Assembly: GCA_051201675.1 (NCBI GenBank)
Contig: CP179212.1
Span: 2,623,119-2,687,118 of the forward strand
Direction: 5' to 3'
Length of the DNA stretch: 64,000 nucleotides
From: HTCC2207 sp002685195
Lineage (GTDB): Bacteria > Pseudomonadota > Gammaproteobacteria > Pseudomonadales > Porticoccaceae
This document shows, in pieces, positions 36,066 through 44,279 of the stretch. A model generated the notes under the pieces. The model had not been told where the DNA came from. It saw only the letters and a program-made list of their open reading frames with translations, and did no database searches. Numbering within the stretch: the first letter of the stretch is position 1; each line of letters opens with the position of its first letter. The translations under genes were made by a program, and so were the position numbers.

Positions 36066-37175
36066 TTACTTACCGGCGCTCACCCTTATAAGCTGTCCAT
36101 TGGCTCCATCGGTGGCAAGAATTAAGCTTCCATCAGGAGCAGAGGCAACATCTCTGATCCTGCCAAACTCATTAAACATAATTGTTTCTTTGATGGCTTT
36201 TTCCCCGTCTAACTCTATACGTCTTACATCTCCCGGGACCAATGCAGAAATAAACAAATCTCCTTTCCACATTGGGAACATGTCCCCTTGATAAAGTGTC
36301 ATCCCCGAAGGCGCGATTGAAGGAACCCAATGCTGAATTGGCTGCTCCATACCCGGTTGTTCTGTGAAGGGTGAGATAATAGCTCCGCTGTAATCAACCC
36401 CGTAAGTAATTGCTGGCCAGCCATAATTCTTGCCAGGCTCCACCACGTTTAATTCGTCACCACCCTTAGGGCCATGCTCATGCTCAAAGACCGTGCCCTC
36501 ATCTGAGATTACAAGCCCCTGAAGATTCCTGTGCCCATAAGACCAAATCTCCGGAAGAGCACCGGGAGTATTTAGAAACGGGTTGTTTACGGGAATACTC
36601 CCATCATCATTGACACGGACAATTTTGCCAAAATGATTATCTAAGGCTTGGGCTTTTTCGCGATAATTAAAGCCATCTCCCGAGGTGATTAGCAAAGTCC
36701 CGTCAGCCATAAATTTCATTCGCGCACCGTAGTGGGCAGCCGTTTTGCGCAAAGGATAGGAATTAAAAATTGTCTTAACTTCTAATAAGCTATTTTCTTC
36801 CAGTCGCCCTCGCACTACCGTGAGGCGATTAAGCTTTGTTTCTACAGAATCTGACTCAGAAAACGATAAGTATACCAAGCGATTTTCACTAAAGTTTGGA
36901 TGGAGTAGGACTTCAGAAAGGCCGCCTTGACCAGCAAAAAGAACCTCTGGCACACCAGCTACAGGATCAGATTGCAAAACTCCATCCTTAACCGTTCGCA
37001 AGTCCCCAGTGCGCTCAGTTACTAACCAATGGTTTTTTGAAACAAAGGCGATACTCCAGGGATTGTCTAGCCCTTCAACAATAACCTCTGTTTTATAGGC
37101 AACCTCGTTACTGTGTATTAGCGCACTGAATAGGAACAACCCTATTAATAAAACACCCGATTTAAGACTCTTCAT
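36066..37175 (-). CDS. Secreted PQQ-dependent aldose/sugar dehydrogenase
   Basis: 369 residues with a signal peptide (KSGVLLIGLFLFSALIHS) and a six-bladed beta-propeller of the soluble glucose/sorbosone dehydrogenase family (GLDNPWSIAFV, GLSEVLLHPNF, SYGHRNLQGLV, EHGPKGGDELN, YGWPAITYG). These motifs match the Asd/YliI type. Periplasmic, needing PQQ and calcium; no PQQ biosynthesis genes are in the window. Its start overlaps the end of the upstream small membrane gene by 14 bases. Confidence 0.88.
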   Translation of the reverse strand: MKSLKSGVLLIGLFLFSALIHSNEVAYKTEVIVEGLDNPWSIAFVSKNHWLVTERTGDLRTVKDGVLQSDPVAGVPEVLFAGQGGLSEVLLHPNFSENRLVYLSFSESDSVETKLNRLTVVRGRLEENSLLEVKTIFNSYPLRKTAAHYGARMKFMADGTLLITSGDGFNYREKAQALDNHFGKIVRVNDDGSIPVNNPFLNTPGALPEIWSYGHRNLQGLVISDEGTVFEHEHGPKGGDELNVVEPGKNYGWPAITYGVDYSGAIISPFTEQPGMEQPIQHWVPSIAPSGMTLYQGDMFPMWKGDLFISALVPGDVRRIELDGEKAIKETIMFNEFGRIRDVASAPDGSLILATDGANGQLIRVSAGK

Positions 37176-37638
37176 TAGTAACCACCTTTTTTGACTTCAC
37201 GCCAAAGTAATAGCCGGCAATCATTCCGCCAATAATTAAAATTCCTTTGCCCAGTGAAGTTCGTGCACCGGCAATCAAATCCAGATTGTAAAAAGCCAGG
37301 GGCATTAACACAACAATCGCGAATAACGCAGCTCCGCCAGCAAGAGCGTAAAGAATCTTGCGCTCAGTACTAATAAATTTGGATAATATATGGGCTACAA
37401 AAAAAGCGATTACCAAGCCAGCAGCTACCACAGCGATAATTGGAAAAGCTCCTGCGACACTCATACCAATTAAGTCACTCAAGACCATTGAAATAATAAT
37501 AGAACCTGTAATTGGCATATCGACAGATGACAGCCACCAAAGATTAGATAATGATGTTTGCGCGGCTACAAAAAACATGGCAAGCAGTGCTGAGGTAAGA
37601 AATACAAAGGTTGTTCTTAACATAAGTATCCTGTTCAT
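37162..37638 (-). CDS. Small polytopic membrane protein, unknown function
   Basis: 158 residues with about four predicted membrane helices (10-30, 45-85 region, 98-118, 130-147) and a short basic/acidic tail. I recognise no family. It overlaps the PQQ-dehydrogenase gene by 14 bases on the same strand, so the two are probably co-expressed; a link in function is inference only. Confidence 0.7.
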   Translation of the reverse strand: MNRILMLRTTFVFLTSALLAMFFVAAQTSLSNLWWLSSVDMPITGSIIISMVLSDLIGMSVAGAFPIIAVVAAGLVIAFFVAHILSKFISTERKILYALAGGAALFAIVVLMPLAFYNLDLIAGARTSLGKGILIIGGMIAGYYFGVKSKKVVTNEES

Positions 37639-37687
37639 TTATCTTTCAGTGCTGGCGATAGTCAGGCTTTTTGTCCCATGTTTCAAG

Positions 37688-38773
37688 TTAATCATTGGCT
37701 TTTATGAACTTTACTAGAATTTCAGATAGCTTTTCAGCCCTCGTCCACTGGAAAAAATGACCGCCGCCAATCATTTCATGTGGCTGGCCCTTGGTTCCTG
37801 GTACTTTGGCTAGAAACAATTTTTCAAAACCATTAGTGACGGGATCGTCGCCTGCACCAACGCATAAAAATGGTTTTTCAAAGGCAGAAAAGAAATCCCA
37901 TGCCTTCTTTTGTGCCTCTAAAGAGCGATCAGGAATACTCGGCACCTGGCTAGGCATCGCTCTTACTGCCATTTTGAATGGAGCACTCGGGAAGGGCGCC
38001 TCAAACGCTTTACTAATACTTGATCCAAATGGTGACATTTTTGATAATCCAAGGTTAACCCCTGCCAGTTCAAATGCTACAGCTAATTTATTTCTCTTTT
38101 CCATCATTGATGAAGCAATAATGCCTGCAGGGGGGTTGATGGCATCCCAAGTATATTTTTGCCAATAAGCAAATTTTCGGATCCCTGAGTAGGGGTCAGC
38201 CCCGCCAAAGCCATTCATTTTGCTGACCTGCTTTGCCATTGATGCCATTGTGATTTTCTCTGGCCCCGCTCTGAAAACTAGAATTTCATCAACAATCTCT
38301 TGAGGAACATCCGGGCTGTAGGGTAACCCTGTATTCCCCATAGCGACTCGATGAAATCGATCACCATTATCAGCCACCATGCGAAGACCAATTAAACCAC
38401 CCCAGTCTTGGCCAAAGAAGGTCAGTCTTGAAAAATCATTTTGTACAAGCCATTGATTCATCCAGTCAACTTGACTCTGATAACTGTAATCTTCTCTTGC
38501 GGCAGGTTTATCTGACTTCCCGTAGCCAGGCAGGTCCGGCGCTATTACTCTGACACCTGCTTTTACTAAATGTGGAATCATTCGTGAGTAAAGATAGCTC
38601 CATACCGGTTGCCCGTGCATCGCCAATAAAACAGGGCCATCTGCGGGGCCTTCATCAATATGATGAATGCGCAAATCAGTTCCATCCTGTGTCTTAATCA
38701 CCGTATAGTTAGGCGCAAACGGGTAGTCTGAAAGGCCGTTAAACCTGTGGTCTGGCGTTCTTAAAATTTTCAT
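37688..38773 (-). CDS. Haloalkane dehalogenase-like alpha/beta hydrolase (HLD-I type)
   Basis: 361 residues from ATG 38773 (MKILRTPDHRFNGLSDYPFAPNY), which closely mirrors the N-terminus of Xanthobacter DhlA. Nucleophile Asp123 with the halide-stabilising Trp124 in GQDWGG, a likely catalytic acid in GAGDD (Asp309/310), and base His339 in GGGHFFQW. The oxyanion/halide loop reads HGQPVWSYLYS, with Gln55 where DhlA has Glu. Hydrolytic removal of halide is the family reaction; substrate unknown. The frame also extends to a TTG at 38785. Confidence 0.82.
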   Translation of the reverse strand: MKILRTPDHRFNGLSDYPFAPNYTVIKTQDGTDLRIHHIDEGPADGPVLLAMHGQPVWSYLYSRMIPHLVKAGVRVIAPDLPGYGKSDKPAAREDYSYQSQVDWMNQWLVQNDFSRLTFFGQDWGGLIGLRMVADNGDRFHRVAMGNTGLPYSPDVPQEIVDEILVFRAGPEKITMASMAKQVSKMNGFGGADPYSGIRKFAYWQKYTWDAINPPAGIIASSMMEKRNKLAVAFELAGVNLGLSKMSPFGSSISKAFEAPFPSAPFKMAVRAMPSQVPSIPDRSLEAQKKAWDFFSAFEKPFLCVGAGDDPVTNGFEKLFLAKVPGTKGQPHEMIGGGHFFQWTRAEKLSEILVKFIKAND

Positions 38774-38899
38774 TGTGAAGTCCAATTATAGATAGTATTG
38801 GCATTATATGTGCCAATACTTTTATTTTGCAAGACTTTCCACTTAGGTGAGATGAGCGAGAGAGGCAAAAGGCACTAGACATAATTCTAAACTAGCAGG

Positions 38900-39117
38900 T
38901 TATTTCAACTTGAATCTTTGACAAAGAGTTACAATTCCATATAAAAACCAGACGACGACAAAGCCCCACCAGAGGGCGAAAAACCAATCATTCTTATTTG
39001 TGCCATTCCAATCTAACCATTCAAAGACTATGCCCTCCATGAACAAGTCAAAGGAGAGCAGCAAAAAGAACCCAAACACCCAAAAAAGAAAAAAAGAAAA
39101 AAAGAAAAAGTCTTCAT
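38900..39117 (-). pseudogene. Small membrane-protein ORF interrupted at an A7G repeat tract
   Basis: On the minus strand ATG 39117 opens MKTFSFFLFFFF and then shifts out of frame. A second frame, without ATG until 39040, encodes FFLFWVFGFFLLSFDLF then MEGIVFEWLDWNGTNKNDW and a second helix FFALWWGFVVVWFLYG, ending at 38900. Joining the frames by one base within the T-tract (39081-39110) would give one ~72-residue protein with two helices. Either the gene is broken, switched off by slippage, mis-sequenced, or only the 46-residue part from 39040 is made. Not seen as a known family. Confidence 0.45.
39082..39110. repeat. Homopolymer-based imperfect tandem repeat (A6G, A7G, A7G, A5G)
   Basis: Four runs of A of length 6, 7, 7 and 5, each ended by G, in direct succession. 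The unit is about 8 bases, so gain or loss of a unit, or slippage in one run, changes the reading frame of the small membrane ORF. Such tracts are typical of contingency loci but are also prone to sequencing error. Confidence 0.85.
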
Positions 39118-39151
39118 TTAGTTTTAGTTTCTATATCGCGCTAGTAAGTAC

Positions 39152-40129
39152 TTATAAATCGTCTAGCCTCTGTTTTAGCTCCTCTGTGAGTAATGGTGTT
39201 GCGTCGGCAGCTCTTAAATTATCGTTTAACTGCTCAAGGTTAGAGGCCCCTAAAATTACCGTTGATACATTTTTATTTAGCAAACACCATGCAATCGCAA
39301 GATTTGACGGAGGTACTTCATAATCTTTTGCGATTTCAATAAATGATGCCACTCTGGTCATTCGCTCTTTGCCTCTATCTGTCTCTATCATGTGCTTTTT
39401 TAACCATTCGTAGCCACTAAGAGAGGCTCTAGAGCCCTTGGGAATGCCGTTTAAATATTTGCCGGTTAAAGCCCCTGAGGCCAAGGGAGACCATGTCGTT
39501 GTTCCCATACCGTATTTCTCAAATATTGGTTGGTATTCGACCTCAAACCTCTTTCGATCGAGCAGGTTATATTGTGGTTGCTCCATGGTTGGCGGAGTTA
39601 AATGATTCTCTTTGGCGAAAACATAGGCTTCTTCTATCTCTGCAGCACTCCACTCGGAGGTACCCCAATATAAAATTTTTCCTTGAGTAATAAGGTTATG
39701 CATTGCCCACACTGTCTCACCAATGGGAGTATCTGGATCTGCTCGATGGCAAAAATAAAGATCAAGATACTCTACCTGCAATCGTTTAAGCGCTTGGTCG
39801 CAGGCTTCTCTCACATGTTTCCTGCTTAGCCCTAGTTGCGTTGGAAGTGGTTCATCATGTGCCCCAAAAAATACCTTTGAAGAAACGCAATATGAATCTC
39901 TTGGCCTATTCAGAGTTTTTAGCGCCTTGCCCATGACGATTTCTGACATGCCTCTTTCATAACCTTCCGCGTTATCAAAAAAGTTTACGCCAGCGTCAAA
40001 ACAGGCTCCAAACATCTGCTCCGCGAGTTTTGAGTCAACCTGCTTATTAAAAGTCACCCAAGACCCAAAGGACAGCTCTGAAAGTTTAAGGCCAGAATGG
40101 CCTAGTCGTCTATATTCCATTTCTCTCAT
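39152..40129 (-). CDS. Aldo/keto reductase, potassium-channel beta-subunit-like group
   Basis: NADPH-dependent oxidoreductase with a TIM-barrel fold, 325 residues. N-terminal MEYRRLGHSGLKLSELSFGSW, catalytic Asp/Tyr in FFDNAEGYERG, Lys in SSKVFFGA, His in YLDLYFCHRADP, and the C-terminal cofactor segment VSTVILGASNLEQL. The sequence is closest to the Kv-beta/YghZ-type AKR6 group. The physiological substrate cannot be told. Met4 (40120) has better ribosome-site spacing than Met1. Confidence 0.9.
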   Translation of the reverse strand: MREMEYRRLGHSGLKLSELSFGSWVTFNKQVDSKLAEQMFGACFDAGVNFFDNAEGYERGMSEIVMGKALKTLNRPRDSYCVSSKVFFGAHDEPLPTQLGLSRKHVREACDQALKRLQVEYLDLYFCHRADPDTPIGETVWAMHNLITQGKILYWGTSEWSAAEIEEAYVFAKENHLTPPTMEQPQYNLLDRKRFEVEYQPIFEKYGMGTTTWSPLASGALTGKYLNGIPKGSRASLSGYEWLKKHMIETDRGKERMTRVASFIEIAKDYEVPPSNLAIAWCLLNKNVSTVILGASNLEQLNDNLRAADATPLLTEELKQRLDDL

Positions 40130-40144
40130 TCCTAACGGTTCAAC

Positions 40145-40345
40145 TTAATGATTAGTGTAGAATTCTAGGTAGTAATTCTCTCGTTCATTTTTCTTCATAC
40201 CGGCAGTTTTATCCATAAAATTATTTCTGTCTTGCCTGGTTTTAAAAACCCAAATGCAGACTGTATCTCGGGAATGATAGATTGCTTTTAACTCGTCGTC
40301 GATATCGCAAATATCTGCTGGAATCTCTGCATTTATACAAATCAA
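40145..40345 (-). CDS. Small cytosolic protein, unknown
   Basis: 66 residues starting with TTG; an AGGAGT ribosome site at 40351-40356 sits at ideal spacing, which supports that start. The protein is soluble, with alternating acidic and basic segments (DDELKAIYHSRD, KTRQDRNNFMDK) and no cysteine motif. I recognise no family. It lies 15 bases upstream of the aldo/keto reductase on the same strand and may be co-transcribed. Confidence 0.6.
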   Translation of the reverse strand: MICINAEIPADICDIDDELKAIYHSRDTVCIWVFKTRQDRNNFMDKTAGMKKNERENYYLEFYTNH

Positions 40346-40424
40346 AATTTACTCCTAACTTTTCTGTTAGCTCTCTTGAGTGCATATTTTCCAATCTATA
40401 CCAAAAACCACCTTGTCTACCAAC

Positions 40425-41699
40425 TCAATTGACAATAATTTTCCCGCCCTGGCGTGCGTGGAGCCTGCAGTAGTAATATAGCGTCTCCACTGTGGATGAG
40501 GTAACCGTTATGGTGATCTGTCCTGAAACAGATGTATCAACACCTTGGTTATATTCTGCACCTCCATTGTGGATCCCATCACTGACAACAGAAAATCTAA
40601 GTGGGTGACTACTCGGGTATTTAAACGTGTAGGTGGTGCCTATCTTAAGAGTCAGTTCTGGTTTTGAAACACCGTTAATAATATAAGCCCACCCACCATT
40701 GTAAGTTGCCGAAACATTAATTGTCTCAATTCTATCCTCTACTACAGTCACTGCACGCGTGGTCGTGTCAGTGTTTCCCGCGGAGTCTGTCGCGGTATAA
40801 GTTAGAGAATATGTCCCCGCAGCAGTTGTGTCGACAGAACCTGTGGTAACCACTTCCACTACCCCATCAACGGTATCTGTAGCCGTCGCGCCAGCGTCCT
40901 CATAAGAGGCATCTAATTCAAGCTCAACTGCTGGCTCACCTAAGAGGGTGATTGTAGGAGCAGTTGTATCAGCTACCGTCACTGAGCGCGTCAAAATACG
41001 AGAAATGTTACCCTCGCTATCGGTAGCCGAGTAACTAATAATGTAAGTTCCCGCCTCACTTGCATCAACCGTCCCACTCTTAACCACCTCAACCGAACCG
41101 TCAGTGACGTCAGTCGCAGTTGCACCGGCATCGTTATAAACCGTAGCCTGCTCATGACTTACGAGCGCACTTCCATTTAGTTTGATATAAGGTGCTTGGG
41201 GCATTAGCCCACTCATATACGACTCTAAAGCAGCACTCTGCGTTTTGGTCGCACCATCGCCAATAACACCATTAATTAGATTAGTCCCAGTGAGACCAAA
41301 AAGATAACGTAATAATAAGAGTCCATCGGTCAATGCATCAACGCTACCGTTACCATCAATATCACCTGAACTAGCATAAACTGCTGCCAATTCAGCTTCT
41401 ATTTCCGCAGAAGACGTAATAACGCTATCACTTGAAATCAAACCATTGAGGAGAGAATCACCGTTAAGGCCAAAAGCATAACGAAGGAACATTAGTCCAT
41501 CAGTAAGTGCATCAGCCTGGCCATTGTCATCGATATCCCAGTTAATCGAGGAGGAGGAAGTGCTAGCCTCCATCAAGAGGTAAGACGAGGCCTTCGTACT
41601 TTCTTGCTCTGATGAATCAGCCCAACTGGCCAAGCTGAAAAGGCTAAGGGCTAGACATAGGCAAGCCATCTCGAATTTTAAAAAGTTTTTAAGCGTCAT
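40425..41699 (-). CDS. Secreted protein: dockerin-like repeats, two Ig-like domains and a cupredoxin-like domain
   Basis: 424 residues. Signal peptide (1-27), then a Ser/Thr-rich linker. Two dockerin-like EF-hand units at about 55-87 (DIDDNGQADALTDGLMFLRY) and 113-146 (DIDGNGSVDALTDGLLLLRY). Two bacterial Ig-like DUF5011/HYR-type repeats at about 170-243 and 247-320, each with an AGATATD motif and a TYS/TYI-SYSATDS motif. The C-terminal ~100 residues look like a cupredoxin with ligands His365, Cys411, His414 and Gln417 (YYYCRLHARQGG). Likely exported and calcium- and copper-binding. No cellulosome partner is visible, and the binding partner is unknown. Confidence 0.75.
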   Translation of the reverse strand: MTLKNFLKFEMACLCLALSLFSLASWADSSEQESTKASSYLLMEASTSSSSINWDIDDNGQADALTDGLMFLRYAFGLNGDSLLNGLISSDSVITSSAEIEAELAAVYASSGDIDGNGSVDALTDGLLLLRYLFGLTGTNLINGVIGDGATKTQSAALESYMSGLMPQAPYIKLNGSALVSHEQATVYNDAGATATDVTDGSVEVVKSGTVDASEAGTYIISYSATDSEGNISRILTRSVTVADTTAPTITLLGEPAVELELDASYEDAGATATDTVDGVVEVVTTGSVDTTAAGTYSLTYTATDSAGNTDTTTRAVTVVEDRIETINVSATYNGGWAYIINGVSKPELTLKIGTTYTFKYPSSHPLRFSVVSDGIHNGGAEYNQGVDTSVSGQITITVTSSTVETLYYYCRLHARQGGKIIVN

Positions 41700-41759
41700 A
41701 CTATTCCACTCATTTTTATTCTAATGCACGTATCACTGTCAAGACGAACAAGCGAAAGG

Positions 41760-42638
41760 CTAATAGCGCGTTGTTAACCCAACCCTGACATTCCAAAAGT
41801 TATCATTATCAGAATTGTCGTTTGGTCTCTGGGCATCAAGAGGCGTGTACGAGCTTGATGCATTAAAACTCCAATTTTCACTGATATCGTAATTGAAGCC
41901 AAAACTAAACGTTTGTATTGAGCCACTTGAATAAATAGTTGCTCTTTCCCTAACCACTTCAAGTGGAGCATCAATTTTCACAGAATTATCTATGTTACTT
42001 GAGGCTAAAGATATCCATGGCAAAATTGCTGATGAGTTGTTGAAAGAGACGAAAACTTCGACTCCCTCGTGATCCATCTGTAATTTATCTCTTGATAGGC
42101 CTACGCATCCGGCAGTATTTTCAAGAGTATAGGGTGCAAATTTAATTGTGTCCGCACTGCAGGTTACACTTGCCGTAACGCCACCCCTAAGCAAAAATAA
42201 GCGCAAACCTATACTAATTTTTTCATTATTCATCAAAGGTTTTGACAGTGCGGCGCCCCATAAATGGCCTGGTTTACTATCATTAATTTGAAGAGGTGGT
42301 GTCCAGGAGATTTCAGCATCTACATTCCATGGAAGCCCAATATTGGCTCTTAATCTTCCAAATACTGGAGATTTATTCAAATCCTCATCCTTGAAGCCTC
42401 CAAACCCGATTCTTTGCTGCTCTTTTGTTAGGCGGGGGATAGAGCTTAACTCTGCAGAAATCGATATATCTCTTGAATTTACAGAATGTGGAGGTGACTG
42501 CCCCAGGTTTTGTGCAGAGGCTGTCATAAATGCCATAGCCCATCCTTCAGGGCTATCAAGATCGACGGTCTGATCGCCATATGTAAGGCAAGGAAAAAGC
42601 GTAAAAAGAGCGAGTCCTGTTAGTTTTAGTTTCATCAT
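41760..42638 (-). CDS. Outer-membrane-like beta-barrel protein, unknown
   Basis: 292 residues from ATG 42638, which has GAGGG upstream and opens a clear signal peptide (MMKLKLTGLALFTLFPCLTYG). The frame extends to 42671, but those residues precede the signal. The rest is rich in alternating polar and aromatic segments and ends in a C-terminal aromatic (VRVGLTTRY), as in outer-membrane barrels. Two cysteines about 20 residues apart may pair in a loop. No family recognised. Followed by the dockerin/cupredoxin gene on the same strand. Confidence 0.65.
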   Translation of the reverse strand: MMKLKLTGLALFTLFPCLTYGDQTVDLDSPEGWAMAFMTASAQNLGQSPPHSVNSRDISISAELSSIPRLTKEQQRIGFGGFKDEDLNKSPVFGRLRANIGLPWNVDAEISWTPPLQINDSKPGHLWGAALSKPLMNNEKISIGLRLFLLRGGVTASVTCSADTIKFAPYTLENTAGCVGLSRDKLQMDHEGVEVFVSFNNSSAILPWISLASSNIDNSVKIDAPLEVVRERATIYSSGSIQTFSFGFNYDISENWSFNASSSYTPLDAQRPNDNSDNDNFWNVRVGLTTRY

Positions 42639-42699
42639 CGTTTTGCCCTCTATTACCTCTTTTCTAAGCAAAAAATCATATTTAATGAGGCAAATGAAG

Positions 42700-43287
42700 C
42701 TAATTTTTAATTGCTTCTACGCTTATTCTGAGCGCGACATCCATGTTAAACCCCAACATTTTTGCATAGCTTATTCCAAAGTCGTCTCTCATTATATTTC
42801 CGCGAGCATCTGCTCCGCACACTTGCTTCAATTTGAATGGATGAAGCCTGCACTTGAATGCCTTGATCTCCAAGTCTACCTTTCTTGTAATGCCATGCAG
42901 AGTCAGTTCGCCCACTATTTTTGTTGGCGCACCATCCTGAAAATTGATTAATGCTCCCTCGTACATAGCCTGAGGATATTTTTCAATATCGAACATATCA
43001 TCACCCTTGGCATGCTTATTCATCTCATCATGCCCAAAGTCTATGGAATTCATTTCCATGACGACATTGACACTTCCGGATTTATTTCTCTTATCAAGAA
43101 CGATCTCGCCGGAGGTTGAATTTATTTTTCCGCGCCAAATTGAAAGCCCTCCCATATGATCAGCTTCAAACGCTGGGAAAGTGTGGCTTGGATCTATGAT
43201 ATAGGTGACGGGTTTCCCAAAAGACAAAGGGGCAAATATAACCATCGATACAAATAACGTCACTACACGTTTGAATCTTGAACTCAT
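42700..43287 (-). CDS. YceI-family periplasmic lipid-binding-like protein
   Basis: 195 residues with a signal peptide (VVTLFVSMVIFAPLSFG) and a lipocalin-like YceI domain: YIIDPSHTFPAFEADHMGGLS at the start, DMFDIEKYP, and GELTLHGITRKVDLEI, ending DFGISYAKMLGFNMDVALRI, shown in parts. YceI proteins bind polyprenoid or similar chains; the true ligand here is unknown. Upstream gene of a leftward trio with the barrel-like and dockerin genes. Confidence 0.88.
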   Translation of the reverse strand: MSSRFKRVVTLFVSMVIFAPLSFGKPVTYIIDPSHTFPAFEADHMGGLSIWRGKINSTSGEIVLDKRNKSGSVNVVMEMNSIDFGHDEMNKHAKGDDMFDIEKYPQAMYEGALINFQDGAPTKIVGELTLHGITRKVDLEIKAFKCRLHPFKLKQVCGADARGNIMRDDFGISYAKMLGFNMDVALRISVEAIKN

Positions 43288-43632
43288 GCATACAACCTTT
43301 ATTTTATTAGGCCCTAAGGTTGTTACGCTCTTTAGATCAAAACAGTTTTATTGTGTCTACATAAAAAGATTGGGGGAATACAATTGGTTAGTAAAGGTGA
43401 TTAACTAAACTTGATTAAATAGCGACGAAATTTTTTATCCTCTGCCCCTTGGCCATGCAATATATTGGGGGTTGGTTGAATGACAACCCATACAAAGCGT
43501 CGAAAAGGGATTAGTCTAAGAGCATACTCAATTTAAACTTAATCCAAGATAAGAACTAATTATTATGGGAAGACGTCATATTCGGAGCTAAAGGATATAA
43601 AGATACCTTTCAAATCACACAAAAAGAGTGAT
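43288..43632. other. Intergenic stretch upstream of yceI
   Basis: 345 bases without a credible gene. It holds a weak hairpin GGGTTG-N9-CAACCC at 43469-43489 without a T-tract, and the terminator of the small gene at its right edge. It presumably carries the promoter of the yceI group on the minus strand. Confidence 0.5.
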
Positions 43633-43640
43633 TTACTCTT
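43624..43640 (-). terminator. Terminator of the small membrane-protein gene
   Basis: On the minus strand AAGAGT-AAATC-ACTCTT is followed by more T's. The stem overlaps the stop codon of the 39-residue ORF, a compact arrangement that supports the ORF being a real transcription unit. Confidence 0.6.
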
Positions 43641-43752
43641 CCTTGTAATCCTCTTCGAGAATTCCTTTCTCTTTTAGGGTCTTTGTTAGTTTTTCCATAC
43701 GTACAAATGCCACGAGTCCAAAAACAAAACCCAAAATACCAAACGCTTCCAT
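43633..43752 (-). CDS. 39-residue single-helix membrane protein
   Basis: Below the usual length cut-off. It starts ME-AFGILGFVFGLVAFVRMEKL, giving one N-terminal membrane helix, and continues in a charged tail (KTLKEKGILEEDYKEE). GAGGT lies six bases before the ATG at 43752; an adjacent ATG at 43755 is also possible. Small proteins of this shape are common in gammaproteobacteria and have no assigned function. Has its own terminator. Confidence 0.7.
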   Translation of the reverse strand: MEAFGILGFVFGLVAFVRMEKLTKTLKEKGILEEDYKEE

Positions 43753-43885
43753 CATCTACCTCATATAATTTAGTTTTCATTAGCCTGTTGCATTTAAATC
43801 GCTGTTCGAAACTACTCGACAGTTATAGATGAGTTTAAGTTTCGTGTTGAAAGGTTTGTCAATAAATCTAAACTTTTGAGCTCTT

Positions 43886-44266
43886 TCATATTCCCAACCA
43901 AGCAAGCAATGCCGTAGTGCCCATGAGAACAGCACCTGGCATTCTTAACAAGGCTCTGTGCCTTCCTAAGCCAAGAAAAACAAATAAAAGTGAACCTAAG
44001 AGGTTAATACCAATTATCGGATAGACCGCTATAGTAAATTCTGGGTTGTAGGCTACATACATCAAAGTTGAAGCACTTGCAAAAAGAAAAATGGTGAACA
44101 CATGCCAAGAAACAATGCTTAACGATTTCGTTAATGTCTCCATGTCGCTATCATTTACATTGCTAATATAAATTTTTCCTCCGATGACCCCATGAAACAC
44201 CATTCCTACTAAAGAAATGGCCGCCGCAGCCATCAAAAACCAATAATCCATTTTACTTTTTCTCAC
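43886..44266 (-). CDS. Four-helix membrane protein, unknown
   Basis: 126 residues with four predicted helices (WFLMAAAAISLVGMVFHGV, VSWHVFTIFLFASASTLMYV, YPIIGINLLGSLLFVFLGLG, MPGAVLMGTTALLAWLGI). A histidine lies in helix one and another in helix two. No family recognised. 13 bases separate its start from the end of glmS upstream, so it may be read through from glmUS. Confidence 0.65.
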   Translation of the reverse strand: MRKSKMDYWFLMAAAAISLVGMVFHGVIGGKIYISNVNDSDMETLTKSLSIVSWHVFTIFLFASASTLMYVAYNPEFTIAVYPIIGINLLGSLLFVFLGLGRHRALLRMPGAVLMGTTALLAWLGI

Positions 44267-44279
44267 TATGAATCATAAA

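Noticed and set aside
43205..43408. Plus-strand open frame overlapping the yceI start
   Set aside because: It runs antisense through the yceI signal peptide with atypical composition and no ribosome site.
43469..43489. Hairpin GGGTTG-N9-CAACCC
   Set aside because: Short stem, long loop and no T-tract; not called as a terminator or RNA element.
36066..44266. Accessory stretch considered as a defence, secretion or biosynthetic island
   Set aside because: No nuclease, toxin, integrase, transposase, tRNA target or recognisable biosynthetic core enzymes were found; the genes look like scattered metabolic and envelope functions.
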